Of a stretch of DNA of 64,000 nt, positions 27,084 through 35,844 are shown piece by piece. The notes below the pieces were generated by a model. It was not told the DNA's origin and made no database searches. It saw nothing but the letters and a program-made list of their open reading frames with translations. Position 1 is the first letter of the stretch. The number at the start of each line of letters is the position of its first letter. The stretch covers positions 186,001 to 250,000 of the forward strand of contig NZ_JALJCJ010000008.1 of assembly GCF_022899935.1 (NCBI RefSeq), read 5' to 3'. The position numbers and the translations under genes are program-made. This stretch comes from Shinella curvata (GTDB taxonomy: Bacteria; Pseudomonadota; Alphaproteobacteria; Rhizobiales; Rhizobiaceae).

Positions 27084-28073
27084 ATGAGCCATGCGCTTCA
27101 ACGTCCCCAGTCGCCTAATTCCTGGCACTACCGCGAACTGAACCAGAAGAATCCGGGTCTCGATCATCTTTCGAACGGTCTCATCTCGCTGGTGGAAGCG
27201 GGGCATCCCATCATGGCGGGCTCGGCCGACCTGCAATATTCCAACGGTCTCAACCGTTTCGCCGCGCGTTATCCGGATCGTTATATCGGCTTCGGCATTT
27301 CAGAGCAGAACATGGTCTCGGCAGCGGCCGGCATCGCGACGACAGGCATGATGCCCTATGTCGCCACCTTCGCCTCGTTCCTCGGCCTGCTCACCTGCGA
27401 GCAGATCCGCATGGACGTCGCCTATTGCGCCTTGCCGGTTCGCCTCATCGGGCACCACACCGGCATTTCCATGGGCTTCTACGGCACCTCGCATCACGCG
27501 ACGGAAGATATCGGAACGATGCGCTCGATCGCCGACCTGACGATCGTTTCTCCGGCCGATGGCCCGCAGCTGGAAGCGGCGATCCGCGCCAGCGTTGATC
27601 ATGACCGGCCGATCTATTTCCGCACCGGCCGCGGGCGCGAGCCCGATCTGTATGATCCGAAAGCCGATTTCGTTTTCGGCAAGGCGATCGAACATGCGCG
27701 CGGCGAGGAGCTGACGATCATCGCCTGCGGCCTGCCGGTGCATCCCGCCGTCCAGGTCGCCAAGCGTCTCAATGCGGCCGGCCGCTCGGTCGGCGTCATC
27801 GACATGGCGACGGTCAAGCCGATCGACCGCGACGCGGTGCTGGAAGCGGCGTCCCGTTCCAAGCTGCTCATGACGATCGAGGAGCACAATATCCTCGGCG
27901 GACTGGGTGCCGCTGTTGCGGAGGTGCTGGCCGATGAAGGTGTCGGCAAGCGGCTCATCCGGCACGGCATCCGTGACGAATATGCGCTGATCGCGCCCCC
28001 GACCCATCTCTATGCCCACTACAAGCTCGACGAGAAGGGCATCGAGGAGCTGGTGCTGAAGGCGATCGGCTGA
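27084..28073 (+). CDS. Transketolase, C-terminal subunit
   Basis: A 329-residue beta subunit carrying the pyrimidine-binding and C-terminal domains. GFGISEQNMVSAAAG near residue 70 holds the Glu that activates thiamine diphosphate, HHTGISMGFYGTSHHATED lies near 128 and the C-terminal domain begins near 205. ATG at 27084 follows the alpha-subunit stop directly; an upstream in-frame codon was rejected. No sugar kinase is encoded nearby, so its donor and acceptor either come phosphorylated from elsewhere or are not phosphorylated. Confidence 0.9.
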   Translation: MSHALQRPQSPNSWHYRELNQKNPGLDHLSNGLISLVEAGHPIMAGSADLQYSNGLNRFAARYPDRYIGFGISEQNMVSAAAGIATTGMMPYVATFASFLGLLTCEQIRMDVAYCALPVRLIGHHTGISMGFYGTSHHATEDIGTMRSIADLTIVSPADGPQLEAAIRASVDHDRPIYFRTGRGREPDLYDPKADFVFGKAIEHARGEELTIIACGLPVHPAVQVAKRLNAAGRSVGVIDMATVKPIDRDAVLEAASRSKLLMTIEEHNILGGLGAAVAEVLADEGVGKRLIRHGIRDEYALIAPPTHLYAHYKLDEKGIEELVLKAIG

Positions 28074-28111
28074 CGGAGGAATGTGCAGGCATCATTTTGC
28101 TGACGCAAAAG

Positions 28112-28124
28112 ATATATCATGTAT
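28112..28124 (+). promoter_or_regulatory. Candidate GntR operator, site 3
   Basis: ATATATCATGTAT, 53 bp upstream of the binding-protein start, differing from site 1 at one position. It suggests a separate regulated promoter for the ABC importer genes. Confidence 0.55.
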
Positions 28125-28177
28125 TTCAAAGGAGGTTGCGAGGGAGTGTCGCAACCCATTCAGGAGGAGGAGTGCAT

Positions 28178-29416
28178 ATGAAGACCTACGGAAAATTCGT
28201 CGCCGCGGCGCTGTTGTTCACGGCGCTGTCCGGGCCGGTTCTGGCCGCAGACAAGCATGAGCTCTATTCGCACATGCCGAACACCGCGCTGTCGGGCGTG
28301 ATCGATCCGCAGATGGCGGATCGTGCCGACATCGCCAAGGCGCTGCCGAAGACGCCCAAGGACCCGAAGAACATCGTGATCGGCTGGACGGAGATCACGC
28401 TGGGCAATGCCTGGTTCGTTGAAGTGGTCGAGGCGGCCAAGCGCAAGGCGGCAGAATATGGCGGCTATACCATCGACATTCAGGTTGCGGATGGCGATCC
28501 GTCGAAGACCTCCGCGCATTTCGATTCCTTCATCACCAAGGGCGTCGACGTGATCGTGGTCGATCCGACCGACGTGGTGGGTGCGGCGACGGACGCCCAG
28601 CGTGCTGTCGATGCGGGCATTCCGGTTATTGCGCTGGGCACGGTGCCGGATGCGTCCGGCCCGTTCATCACGACTGTACTCGCCAACCCCTTCGGCAATG
28701 GTTTCGAGGCCGGCATCTATGCCGCCAAGAATGTCGGCAAGGATGTCTCCATCGTGTCGGGCGTGACCATCGGTACGCTCGGCAATTCCACGTCCGAAAG
28801 CCGTATCACCGGCTTGCTCTCCGGCATCGTCTTCGAACGTTCGAACCAGTTCAATCTTGGCCTCAGCCGCGAGGACGCGATGCTGAAGGGCTTTAACCTG
28901 TTTCAGGAACTGAAGACCGGCGGCTCGTTCAACTGGACGGAAGGCCAGTTCGAGGTCGTCGGTATCCAGCCGGGCGGCTGGACCGAGGAAGGTGGCCTGA
29001 AGGGCGCGGAAGACCTGCTCGCTGGCCATGGCAGCCGTATCAACTTGATGCTCGCCGAAAACGACTTCATGGGTATCGGTGCGCTGACGGCAATCGAGAA
29101 CATCGGCAAGAAGGGGCAGATCCCTGTCGCCTGCGCCGCCGACGGCTTCCGTGTCGCGCTCGACCTCGTCAAGAACGGCGATCTCCTCGTGACCGGCGCC
29201 AACAGCGGCCGCGCCACGGGCGAGGGCGTGATGGTGCTGATCAACGAGATCTTCCGCAACGGCTTCGACGCCAACGACCTGCCGCTCGGCTCCTATTTCC
29301 CGTCCGAGATCATCACCAAGGACAATGTCGAGGGCCTCATCGATCCCGACCAGGCGAACCCGTTCTTCAAGTACGAGGTCCCGCCCTTCCGTACGATCTC
29401 GCAGATCCGCGGCTGA
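28178..29416 (+). CDS. Ribose-type ABC transporter substrate-binding protein (periplasmic-binding protein I fold)
   Basis: A 412-residue receptor with a Sec signal peptide (about 1-24, ending VLAADK). The mature part has the LacI/RbsB-like layout: IGWTEITLGNAWFVEV near residue 70, VDVIVVDPTDVVGA near 124 and a late ACAADGFRVALDLVK segment. It is roughly 100 residues longer than RbsB, with an added N-terminal stretch and a middle insertion. ATG at 28178 follows AGGAGGAGG. It leads the CUT2-type importer of the GntR cluster. Ligand unknown, plausibly a polyol or sugar. Confidence 0.88.
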   Translation: MKTYGKFVAAALLFTALSGPVLAADKHELYSHMPNTALSGVIDPQMADRADIAKALPKTPKDPKNIVIGWTEITLGNAWFVEVVEAAKRKAAEYGGYTIDIQVADGDPSKTSAHFDSFITKGVDVIVVDPTDVVGAATDAQRAVDAGIPVIALGTVPDASGPFITTVLANPFGNGFEAGIYAAKNVGKDVSIVSGVTIGTLGNSTSESRITGLLSGIVFERSNQFNLGLSREDAMLKGFNLFQELKTGGSFNWTEGQFEVVGIQPGGWTEEGGLKGAEDLLAGHGSRINLMLAENDFMGIGALTAIENIGKKGQIPVACAADGFRVALDLVKNGDLLVTGANSGRATGEGVMVLINEIFRNGFDANDLPLGSYFPSEIITKDNVEGLIDPDQANPFFKYEVPPFRTISQIRG

Positions 29417-29424
29417 TGTGAATG

Positions 29425-29452
29425 AGGCATCGCCGGGCAACCGGCGGTGCCT
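29425..29452 (+). other. Stem-loop with GNRA-type loop after binding-protein gene
   Basis: Arms 29425-29436 and 29441-29452 pair at 11 of 12 positions around a GCAA tetraloop, between the receptor stop and the ATPase ribosome-binding site. It is likely a 3'-end stabiliser giving more receptor than ATPase mRNA. Confidence 0.6.
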
Positions 29453-29469
29453 TCCGGGAGGAGAAGCAG

Positions 29470-30957
29470 ATGCATCTTTCAATGTTGCAGATCGACAAGG
29501 CCTTCGGCGGCGTCGCGGCGCTGCAGGGCGCAAGCATCGAAGCGTTCGGCGGTGAGGTTCATGGCCTCATGGGAGAGAACGGGGCGGGAAAATCCACCCT
29601 GATGAAAGTGCTTGCCGGCGCCTATCGGCGGGATTCCGGTGAAATCCATCTCGACGGCAAGCCGGCCGACATCACTTCGCCGCATGATGCGATCGCCAAG
29701 GGCATATCGGTCATCTACCAGGAATTTTCCCTGGCCGGACACCTGTCCGTCGCCGAGAACGTGTTGATCGAGGAACTGGGAAAGCCGGGTGTCCGGGTCC
29801 AATGGGCCGACATGGTGCGTCGCACTCGCACGCTGCTCGCCGATATGGGCTTCGAGGACATCGACCCGATGCAGCCTGCCGGCGAACTGCCGGTCGCCTA
29901 CCAGCAGGTGGTGGAAATCTGCAAGGCGCTGTCGCGCGAAAGCACGATCCTCGTTTTCGACGAGCCGACCGCCGTGCTCACCCACCACGAGTCCGAAAAG
30001 CTTTTCCGCCTCATCCGCATGCTGCGCGAACGCGGGGTGTGCATTCTCTATATTTCGCACCGGCTGGAGGAAATCTTCACGCTGTGCGACCGTGTTACGG
30101 TTCTGAAGGACGGCCAGACGGTCGGCAGCTGGCCGATCGATGCGATCGACCAGAAAAGCCTCGTCCGCCACATGATCGGCCGGGAACTCTCCGACCTCTT
30201 TCCTCGCAGAGACGCCGTGATCGGCGACGCCTTGCTGGAGGTGGACGGGCTGAATGCCGGGCCGATGGTGCGCGATATCTCGTTTTCCGTTCGGGCCGGC
30301 GAAGTGCTTGGTGTCAGCGGTCTTGTCGGGGCCGGGCGCACGGAAACGATGCGCGCCATCTTCGGTGCCGATCCGGTTCAATTCGGCCGCATCCGGCTTG
30401 CGGGCCGAGAGATCGTCAACGGATCGCCGGGCCAGGCGGTCGCCAATGGCATCGGCATGTTGCCTGAAGATCGCAAGCATCAGGGTGTGCTGCTCGACCT
30501 GCCGATCCGCGTCAACGCCATGATGACGCCGGCCAATCCCTTTATCTCCGCCCTGGGCTTCATCCGCAATCGCGAGGAAATCGCCGCTGTCGAGGAGATC
30601 GCGAGAGGGCTCCGGCTGAAATCCGCCGGCATCGACATTTCCGCCGGAACGCTTTCGGGCGGCAACCAGCAGAAGGTGGCGATCATGAAGTGGATCGCCG
30701 CCAAGTGCCGCGTGCTCATTTTCGACGAGCCGACGCGCGGCGTCGACGTCGGTGCCAAGATCGAGATCTACCGCGTCATGAACGAACTCGCCGAGGCGGG
30801 CGCCGCAGTCATCATGGTTTCCTCGGACATGCTGGAGGTCATCGGCATGTCCGACCGGGTCATCGTCATGCGCCAGGGGCAGATCGCCGGCGAACTTCAG
30901 AAACATCAGATCAGCGAGGAGGCCATCATCGACCTCGCCATGGGAACGGAGGCGTGA
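29470..30957 (+). CDS. Sugar ABC transporter ATPase with two NBDs (RbsA-like)
   Basis: A 495-residue fused ATPase. Walker A GENGAGKST is near residue 34 and Walker B ILVFDEPTAV near 160. The second half has the usual degenerate loop (GLVGAGRTE near 285) and the signature LSGGNQQKVAIMKW near 395. ATG at 29470 has GGGAGGAG upstream; the longer frame start was rejected. It energises the CUT2 importer with the receptor upstream and the permease downstream, whose start overlaps this stop codon. Confidence 0.92.
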   Translation: MHLSMLQIDKAFGGVAALQGASIEAFGGEVHGLMGENGAGKSTLMKVLAGAYRRDSGEIHLDGKPADITSPHDAIAKGISVIYQEFSLAGHLSVAENVLIEELGKPGVRVQWADMVRRTRTLLADMGFEDIDPMQPAGELPVAYQQVVEICKALSRESTILVFDEPTAVLTHHESEKLFRLIRMLRERGVCILYISHRLEEIFTLCDRVTVLKDGQTVGSWPIDAIDQKSLVRHMIGRELSDLFPRRDAVIGDALLEVDGLNAGPMVRDISFSVRAGEVLGVSGLVGAGRTETMRAIFGADPVQFGRIRLAGREIVNGSPGQAVANGIGMLPEDRKHQGVLLDLPIRVNAMMTPANPFISALGFIRNREEIAAVEEIARGLRLKSAGIDISAGTLSGGNQQKVAIMKWIAAKCRVLIFDEPTRGVDVGAKIEIYRVMNELAEAGAAVIMVSSDMLEVIGMSDRVIVMRQGQIAGELQKHQISEEAIIDLAMGTEA

Positions 30958-30962
30958 CCCTC

Positions 30963-31949
30963 ATGCAGAAGAAAACCGGCGTCGCCACGTTTTTGATCCG
31001 CTACAATATCTTCCTCATGCTGGCGCTGCTCGTGGTTGCCTCCACGCTTCTGTCGGATGTCTTCCTGACGCCGCAGAACCTGTGGAACCTGCTGCGTCAG
31101 CTGGTGCCGCTGGCACTGGTTTCCATCGGCATGCTGCTCGTGATCCTGACAGGCGGCATCGACCTGTCGGTCGGCGCTCTCGCAGCGATCGGCGCCATGG
31201 TCATTGCCATGCTGCTGCCGTACCTGCCGGATCAGGCAGCGGTCGGTCTGCTGACCGGCATCGTCGCTGCGATTGCCGCCGGCGCCCTGCTGGGTGCGGT
31301 TACGGGCGTGCTCGTCTCCGTCTTCCGCATGGCGCCGTTCATCGCGTCGCTTGCCATGATGACGGTTGCACGCGGAATCGCTTTCATGATGTCGAACGGC
31401 CAGCCGGTACGCTTCCCGCGTGACACAGGGGCGGCGGATCTCATGCGTGCTTTTGGCAGCAGCGCGGTGCCCGGCATCGGCATGCCTTGGCCAGTTCTTG
31501 TCGCGCTGGTCTTCGTGGTGCTTTTCGTAACGCTGATGGCGCAGAGCAAGTTCGGTCGTCTCGCCATCGCCACGGGCTCGAACGAGGTTGCCGTGCGCCT
31601 CGCCGGCATTCCCGTCGCCCGCTACAAGTTCCTCGTCTACGTCATCGCTGGCGGACTGTCGGCGCTTGCCGGCGTGGTGGCGACGGCGCGCACGGCGGTC
31701 GGCACAGCCAATACCGGCTTCGGTCTGGAACTCGATGCGATTGCGGCCTGTGTCATCGGCGGAGCCTTGCTGTCGGGCGGCAAGGGCTCGGTGGTCAACA
31801 CGATGATCGGCGTGCTCATCCTCGGCCTCATCGGCAACATCATGAACCTTCTGTCGGTGCCGGCCTATCCGCAGCAGATCATCAAGGGCGTCATCATCGT
31901 CTTCGCGGTTCTGCTGCAGAACGTCAGCGGCGAAGCGAAACGAACCTGA
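30963..31949 (+). CDS. Sugar ABC transporter permease (RbsC-like)
   Basis: A 328-residue inner-membrane permease, about eight to ten helices, with the CUT2 signature LTGGIDLSVGALAAIGA near residue 62 and a C-terminal GGALLSGGKGSV segment near 260. ATG at 30963 is used; an in-frame GTG at 30954 overlaps the ATPase stop and is possible. A single permease gene implies a homodimeric channel. It ends at a bidirectional terminator shared with the convergent AroE-like gene. Confidence 0.9.
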   Translation: MQKKTGVATFLIRYNIFLMLALLVVASTLLSDVFLTPQNLWNLLRQLVPLALVSIGMLLVILTGGIDLSVGALAAIGAMVIAMLLPYLPDQAAVGLLTGIVAAIAAGALLGAVTGVLVSVFRMAPFIASLAMMTVARGIAFMMSNGQPVRFPRDTGAADLMRAFGSSAVPGIGMPWPVLVALVFVVLFVTLMAQSKFGRLAIATGSNEVAVRLAGIPVARYKFLVYVIAGGLSALAGVVATARTAVGTANTGFGLELDAIAACVIGGALLSGGKGSVVNTMIGVLILGLIGNIMNLLSVPAYPQQIIKGVIIVFAVLLQNVSGEAKRT

Positions 31950-31955
31950 AGCGTT

Positions 31956-31977
31956 GCCGGGCGCTCAGGCGCCCGGC
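31956..31977. terminator. Bidirectional terminator between convergent genes
   Basis: A perfect 9-bp GC stem (31956-31964 with 31969-31977) and TCAG loop. It overlaps the last codons of the minus-strand AroE-like gene and lies just after the permease stop. A CTCTTCC tract follows on the plus side. Confidence 0.65.
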
Positions 31978-32771
31978 TCTTCCAGCAGAAATCTTGCCAG
32001 CAACTCGATCTGACCGGTGATCATATGCACACCCTTATGGGCCACGCATCCCCGCTCCGCCGCCAGCCGCAACAGGGGCGTGACGTCGGGTTCCATCACG
32101 ACCTCGGCGACCAGCGCGCCGGCCTCCAGCGTTTCGGCAGGGACCGGCATGGCGTCGCCCGGCTTCATGCCGAGCGATGTGCCGTTGACGATGAGATCGA
32201 AACCGGTGGCATCGGCGGGCGCGGTAATGATGTCGCGACCGGCAAAGGCGCCGCGCAGTCGCATCGCGAGTTCTTCTGCTTTTTCAGCGGATCGGTTTGC
32301 GATGGCAAGGCGGGTGACGCCGCCGCGCACCAGCGCCTCGGCAATGCCGGTCGCCGCGCCGCCGGCACCGACCAGCAAGGCCTTGCGACCCTGAATGACG
32401 TGGCCTTCACGCATAAGGCCCTGAACGAACCCGGCACCGTCGAACATCTCGCCGTGGAAGCGGCCATCCGGCAATCGCCGCGCGACATTGGCGACGCCGA
32501 GAAAACCGGCCGTTTCGGAAAGGCTGTCGCAGAGGCCGGCGACGCTTGTCTTGTGCGGGATGGTGACGATGACGCCCGCAAGGCTTTCGATACGGCGCAA
32601 TCCGTCGAAGGCTGCGCTGAGGTTTTCCGGCGCGACCTGCCAGGGCACGAGAACCGCGTCGAGGCCGGTTTGCGCGCAATACGCATTGAAATGCTTCGGG
32701 GTGCGCAGGTGGTGGGACGGGTAGGCGAGGTGCACGATGACGCGGGTCGTGCCGGTAATACGTCGATCCAT
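31965..32771 (-). CDS. Shikimate dehydrogenase-like oxidoreductase with altered substrate site
   Basis: A 268-residue AroE/YdiB-fold NAD(P)-dependent dehydrogenase. Catalytic Lys in VTIPHKTS (near residue 71) and Asp in FDGAGF (near 106) are kept, and the cofactor loop LLVGAGGAATGIAEAL starts near 130. The shikimate-binding Ser-x-Ser-Pro element is replaced by LRTP (HHLRTPKHFN), and the NTD element reads MFD. It is therefore unlikely to reduce 3-dehydroshikimate in the aromatic pathway. ATG at 32771 has GGAGG upstream. It is divergent from the GldA-like gene across a candidate GntR operator. Confidence 0.82.
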   Translation of the reverse strand: MDRRITGTTRVIVHLAYPSHHLRTPKHFNAYCAQTGLDAVLVPWQVAPENLSAAFDGLRRIESLAGVIVTIPHKTSVAGLCDSLSETAGFLGVANVARRLPDGRFHGEMFDGAGFVQGLMREGHVIQGRKALLVGAGGAATGIAEALVRGGVTRLAIANRSAEKAEELAMRLRGAFAGRDIITAPADATGFDLIVNGTSLGMKPGDAMPVPAETLEAGALVAEVVMEPDVTPLLRLAAERGCVAHKGVHMITGQIELLARFLLEEPGA

Positions 32772-32810
32772 TGATGATCTCCTCCGAGTGAGTGCAGCAT
32801 CTGTCTTAAA

Positions 32811-32830
32811 ATATATCATATATCATGTAA
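32811..32830 (+). promoter_or_regulatory. Candidate GntR operator, site 4 (two overlapping units)
   Basis: ATATATCATATAT at 32811-32823 overlaps ATATATCATGTAA at 32818-32830. It sits in the 83-bp gap between divergent AroE-like and GldA-like genes and is a candidate switch for both. Confidence 0.6.
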
Positions 32831-32854
32831 ACTTGAATACGCGGAGGGAACCAA

Positions 32855-33985
32855 ATGCCGTTGCAACACAAACCCATCATGGAGATGTTCGATACGGGCG
32901 TCACCGTCTTCGGTGCACCGGGACGTTATATCCAGGGCCAGGGCGCCTGGCGATTGGTGGGGGATTGCGCCGCGACGCTCGGCGCGCGCGCCGTGCTCGT
33001 CATCGACGCGACGATCCGCGACATGTTGGCCGGGCAGCTGGAGGAAAGCTGTGCAGCCGCCGGTGTCGAGCTTCAAATCCTGTCCTTTGCCGGACATCTC
33101 GGCGCGGCCACCGGCGCGGAATTGCAGGCGCAGCTCGACGGCGCGGTCGCTGCGGTGCTCGCGGCCGGTGGTGGCCGGGCGATCGATGCTGGCAAGGCGC
33201 TGGCCGAACAACTCGGCTCCGGTCTCATTACCCTGCCGACAGTCGCTTCCAACGACGCGCCGACCTCGAAGAACTTTGTGCTCTACGAGGATGGGCACCG
33301 GATGCTCGAAGTGCGCCATCTCATGCGCAACCCGGATTTCGTCATCGTCGATACTGATATCCTTTCCAAGGCGCCCAAGGCACTGTTCCGCGCTGGAATG
33401 GGCGATGCGCTCGCCAAGAAATTCGAGGCGGAAGCGTGCTTCAACAGCGGTGGGGGAACGATGTTCCTGGCGCGTTCGACGCGCCTTGCCCATCAAATCG
33501 CAGACACCTGCTACGAGACGCTGATGCGCCACGGCGCCGGCGCCTGGGCGGTGGTCGGAACGGGAAACGTCACCGAGGATTTCGATGCAGCCGTGGAGGC
33601 AATGATCCTTATGGCCGGGCTTGGCTTCGAAAGTGGCGGCCTCTCGCTGCCCCATGCGCTGACGCGCGGCATTCCGCTTCTGCCCGGTGGCGGCGACGTG
33701 TTGCACGGCATCCAGGTGGCCTGGGCACTGATCGTGCATTTCGAGGCGCTGGGTTTCGAGCCGCCGCCAGAGCTGGTACGCCTCTACAACGTCGTCGGCC
33801 TGCCGCTGTCGTTGCAGGAAATGGGTGTCGCTGTGCCGTCGCGTGCGCAACTCGCGGCCGTCGCCGAGGCGACGCTCGCCGTACGGCACATCAAAAATCT
33901 GCCGTTAATCCTCGATGCCGAAGCACTGATCGACGCCATCCTCCGTGTGGAAGAGAAGGCCCCGGCGCGGAGTGCCTGCGCATGA
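32855..33985 (+). CDS. Glycerol dehydrogenase-like metal-dependent alcohol dehydrogenase
   Basis: A 376-residue GldA-family enzyme (same superfamily as iron ADHs and dehydroquinate synthase). NAD motif GGGRAIDAGKALAEQL lies near residue 106, PTVASNDAPTS near 128, and metal ligands are Asp in GMGDALAKKFEAEAC near 180, His in LSLPHALTRG near 264 and His in GDVLHGIQ near 282. It would oxidise a vicinal diol to a hydroxyketone. Its stop overlaps the SDR start (ATGA). It is the first gene of the third plus-strand unit in the cluster. Confidence 0.87.
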   Translation: MPLQHKPIMEMFDTGVTVFGAPGRYIQGQGAWRLVGDCAATLGARAVLVIDATIRDMLAGQLEESCAAAGVELQILSFAGHLGAATGAELQAQLDGAVAAVLAAGGGRAIDAGKALAEQLGSGLITLPTVASNDAPTSKNFVLYEDGHRMLEVRHLMRNPDFVIVDTDILSKAPKALFRAGMGDALAKKFEAEACFNSGGGTMFLARSTRLAHQIADTCYETLMRHGAGAWAVVGTGNVTEDFDAAVEAMILMAGLGFESGGLSLPHALTRGIPLLPGGGDVLHGIQVAWALIVHFEALGFEPPPELVRLYNVVGLPLSLQEMGVAVPSRAQLAAVAEATLAVRHIKNLPLILDAEALIDAILRVEEKAPARSACA

Positions 33986-34677
33986 CCGCCCCGCTTGCGC
34001 TCATCACCGGTGGTGGCACCGGTATCGGCCGCGCTACGGCCGAACGTCTCCTTTCGGAAGGTTGGAGGGTCATTGCCGTCGGTTTAGACTGCGACGACGA
34101 TCTGCCGCCGGCTATCCGCTTTCATCGGGCCGATGTCACCGATACGGCCGCCATCCTTCCCGCGCTGGCCGGTGAGACGGATTTGCACGGCTTTGTCCAT
34201 TGCGCGGGTATTCTGCGTCATGAGCGGGAATGGCAGACCGCCGATTTCGATGCGGTGATGCAGGTCAATGTCAGCGCCGGCTTTGCGCTCGCAAATGCCC
34301 TCCTGCCGCGGCTGGAAACAGTGGGTGGCGCGATCGTCATGCTCGCCTCGATGTGGGCGATATTCGGCTCCGCCGGTGCGCCGGCCTATACGGCGAGCAA
34401 AGGCGCGGTCGCCGCTCTTGCGCGCTCGATGGCCGTTGCCTGGGCACCGAAGGGGATCCGGGTGAATTCCGTGGCGCCGGGTTGGGTGGAGACTCGCATG
34501 TCGGCGCGGGCGCGATCGGACAGCGAGCGCGCCCAGCGCATCAACGGCCGCATCCCGATGGGTCGCTGGGCGCAGCCGTCCGAGGTCGCCTCGGTCATCC
34601 GCTTCTTGCTGTCGCCTGATGCAGCCTATGTCACGGGCACCATGCTGCCGATCGATGGCGGCTATTCTGTTTGCTGA
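33982..34677 (+). CDS. Short-chain dehydrogenase/reductase
   Basis: A 231-residue classical SDR. TGGGTGIGRATA is near residue 9, HCAG near 73, catalytic Ser in MLASMWAIFG near 120 and Tyr-Lys in YTASKGAVAAL near 136. It starts at ATG 33982 overlapping the GldA-like stop by 4 bp; the much longer open frame upstream is a shadow of that gene. It is translationally coupled to the polyol dehydrogenase, so it probably acts on the same carbon chain. Substrate unknown. Confidence 0.88.
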   Translation: MTAPLALITGGGTGIGRATAERLLSEGWRVIAVGLDCDDDLPPAIRFHRADVTDTAAILPALAGETDLHGFVHCAGILRHEREWQTADFDAVMQVNVSAGFALANALLPRLETVGGAIVMLASMWAIFGSAGAPAYTASKGAVAALARSMAVAWAPKGIRVNSVAPGWVETRMSARARSDSERAQRINGRIPMGRWAQPSEVASVIRFLLSPDAAYVTGTMLPIDGGYSVC

Positions 34678-34689
34678 AAGGAGAATGCA

Positions 34690-35664
34690 ATGAAAGCTTG
34701 GGTCCATCACGAAACCGGCGCGCCTGGCGTTCTGCGGCTGGAAGAGCGACCGCGGCCAAAGCCAGGCAAAGGAGAGGCGCTGGTGCGCAACCGCGCCATT
34801 GGCCTCAATCCTGTCGACTGGAAGTTCATCGAGTGGGGTCATCCGGCCTGGGAATGGCCGCACATTCCGGGCGTCGACGGCGCCGGTGAGGTGGAGGAGC
34901 TGGGCGAGGGAGTGCAGCATATCGCGTCCGGTGCTCGGGTCGCCTATCACAACGATCTCGTGCGGCCCGGTTCCTTTGCCGAATATACAGTCGTGCCGGC
35001 GCGAGCGTTGATTCCGCTGCCGGCAGCACTGCCCTTCGTCGCTGCGGCCACCATCCCGTGCCCGGCGCTAACGGCCTTCCAGGCGATCTCCAAGGTTCCG
35101 CTCGGCCCCGGCGCGCATGTCCTGGTGACCGGGGCCTCCGGTGCTGTCGGCGGCGCGCTGCTGCAGCTTGCCCGCGCTCGCGGCTGGATCGTCCATGCCG
35201 TCTCATCCGCAGCACAAGCTGAGAGAGTGCGGCGCCTCGGTGCCGCGACCGCGACGGATTATAACCGTTCGGCCTGGCGTGAGGAAATCCAGGAAAAGAC
35301 GCGTGTCCAGCCACTGCAGGCGGTCTTCGATATGGTGAGTGGCACTCACGCCACGTCGCTTGCGCCGCTGTTGACGGCAAATGGCCATCTCGTCTGCATC
35401 CAGGACCGGCAGGAACAGGCGCCACTACCGGCCTTCACGACGACGATCTCGCTGCACGAGGTCGGTCTCAACGCCATGCACAGCCATGCGGATGACCGGC
35501 AATGGGGCAATCTCGTCGCTGCCGGTGCTGCCATCGCCAAGGACATTGTCGATGGTCGATTCGATCCGCAGATCATCGAGGCCGCCGCCTTCCAGGCGTT
35601 GCCGGAAGCGCTCGACCGGCTGAAAACAGGGCCCAATCCCGGCAATCGGGTTGTCGTCGTATAG
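34690..35664 (+). CDS. Zinc-independent MDR-family alcohol dehydrogenase / quinone oxidoreductase-like
   Basis: A 324-residue medium-chain dehydrogenase/reductase. The N-terminal GroES-like domain has NPVDWKFIEWG near residue 40 and PGVDGAGEVEELG near 60, without the cysteine set of zinc alcohol dehydrogenases. The Rossmann motif VTGASGAVGGALLQLA is near 147. This fits NADPH quinone oxidoreductase or enoyl reductase-like members. It starts after AAAGGAG, 12 bp behind the SDR. It is the last gene of the GntR cluster; gene decay begins just beyond it. Confidence 0.85.
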   Translation: MKAWVHHETGAPGVLRLEERPRPKPGKGEALVRNRAIGLNPVDWKFIEWGHPAWEWPHIPGVDGAGEVEELGEGVQHIASGARVAYHNDLVRPGSFAEYTVVPARALIPLPAALPFVAAATIPCPALTAFQAISKVPLGPGAHVLVTGASGAVGGALLQLARARGWIVHAVSSAAQAERVRRLGAATATDYNRSAWREEIQEKTRVQPLQAVFDMVSGTHATSLAPLLTANGHLVCIQDRQEQAPLPAFTTTISLHEVGLNAMHSHADDRQWGNLVAAGAAIAKDIVDGRFDPQIIEAAAFQALPEALDRLKTGPNPGNRVVVV

Positions 35665-35844
35665 CGACGCGTGAGATTGCTACCCCTGCTATAAATCGGG
35701 ATCTATTGCAGGTCTATCAACGCGAGATTGGATCTATGCACCATCCAGGCGGAGGTATAGAAGAACACTGGAAAGGTGATGCTCCACATAAATTGATGAT
35801 GGGCGCCAACAATCCGATTCCCTTCAACAGATAATTTAGCTCGT

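Noticed and set aside
28160-30906. Two minus-strand frames of more than 450 codons opposite the ribose-type importer genes
   Set aside because: Antisense shadows without domains; the plus strand carries clear ABC motifs.
33436-33981. Upstream extension of the SDR gene at 33982
   Set aside because: It runs in a different frame through the GldA-like gene and is Arg-rich; ATGA overlap at 33982 gives the natural start.
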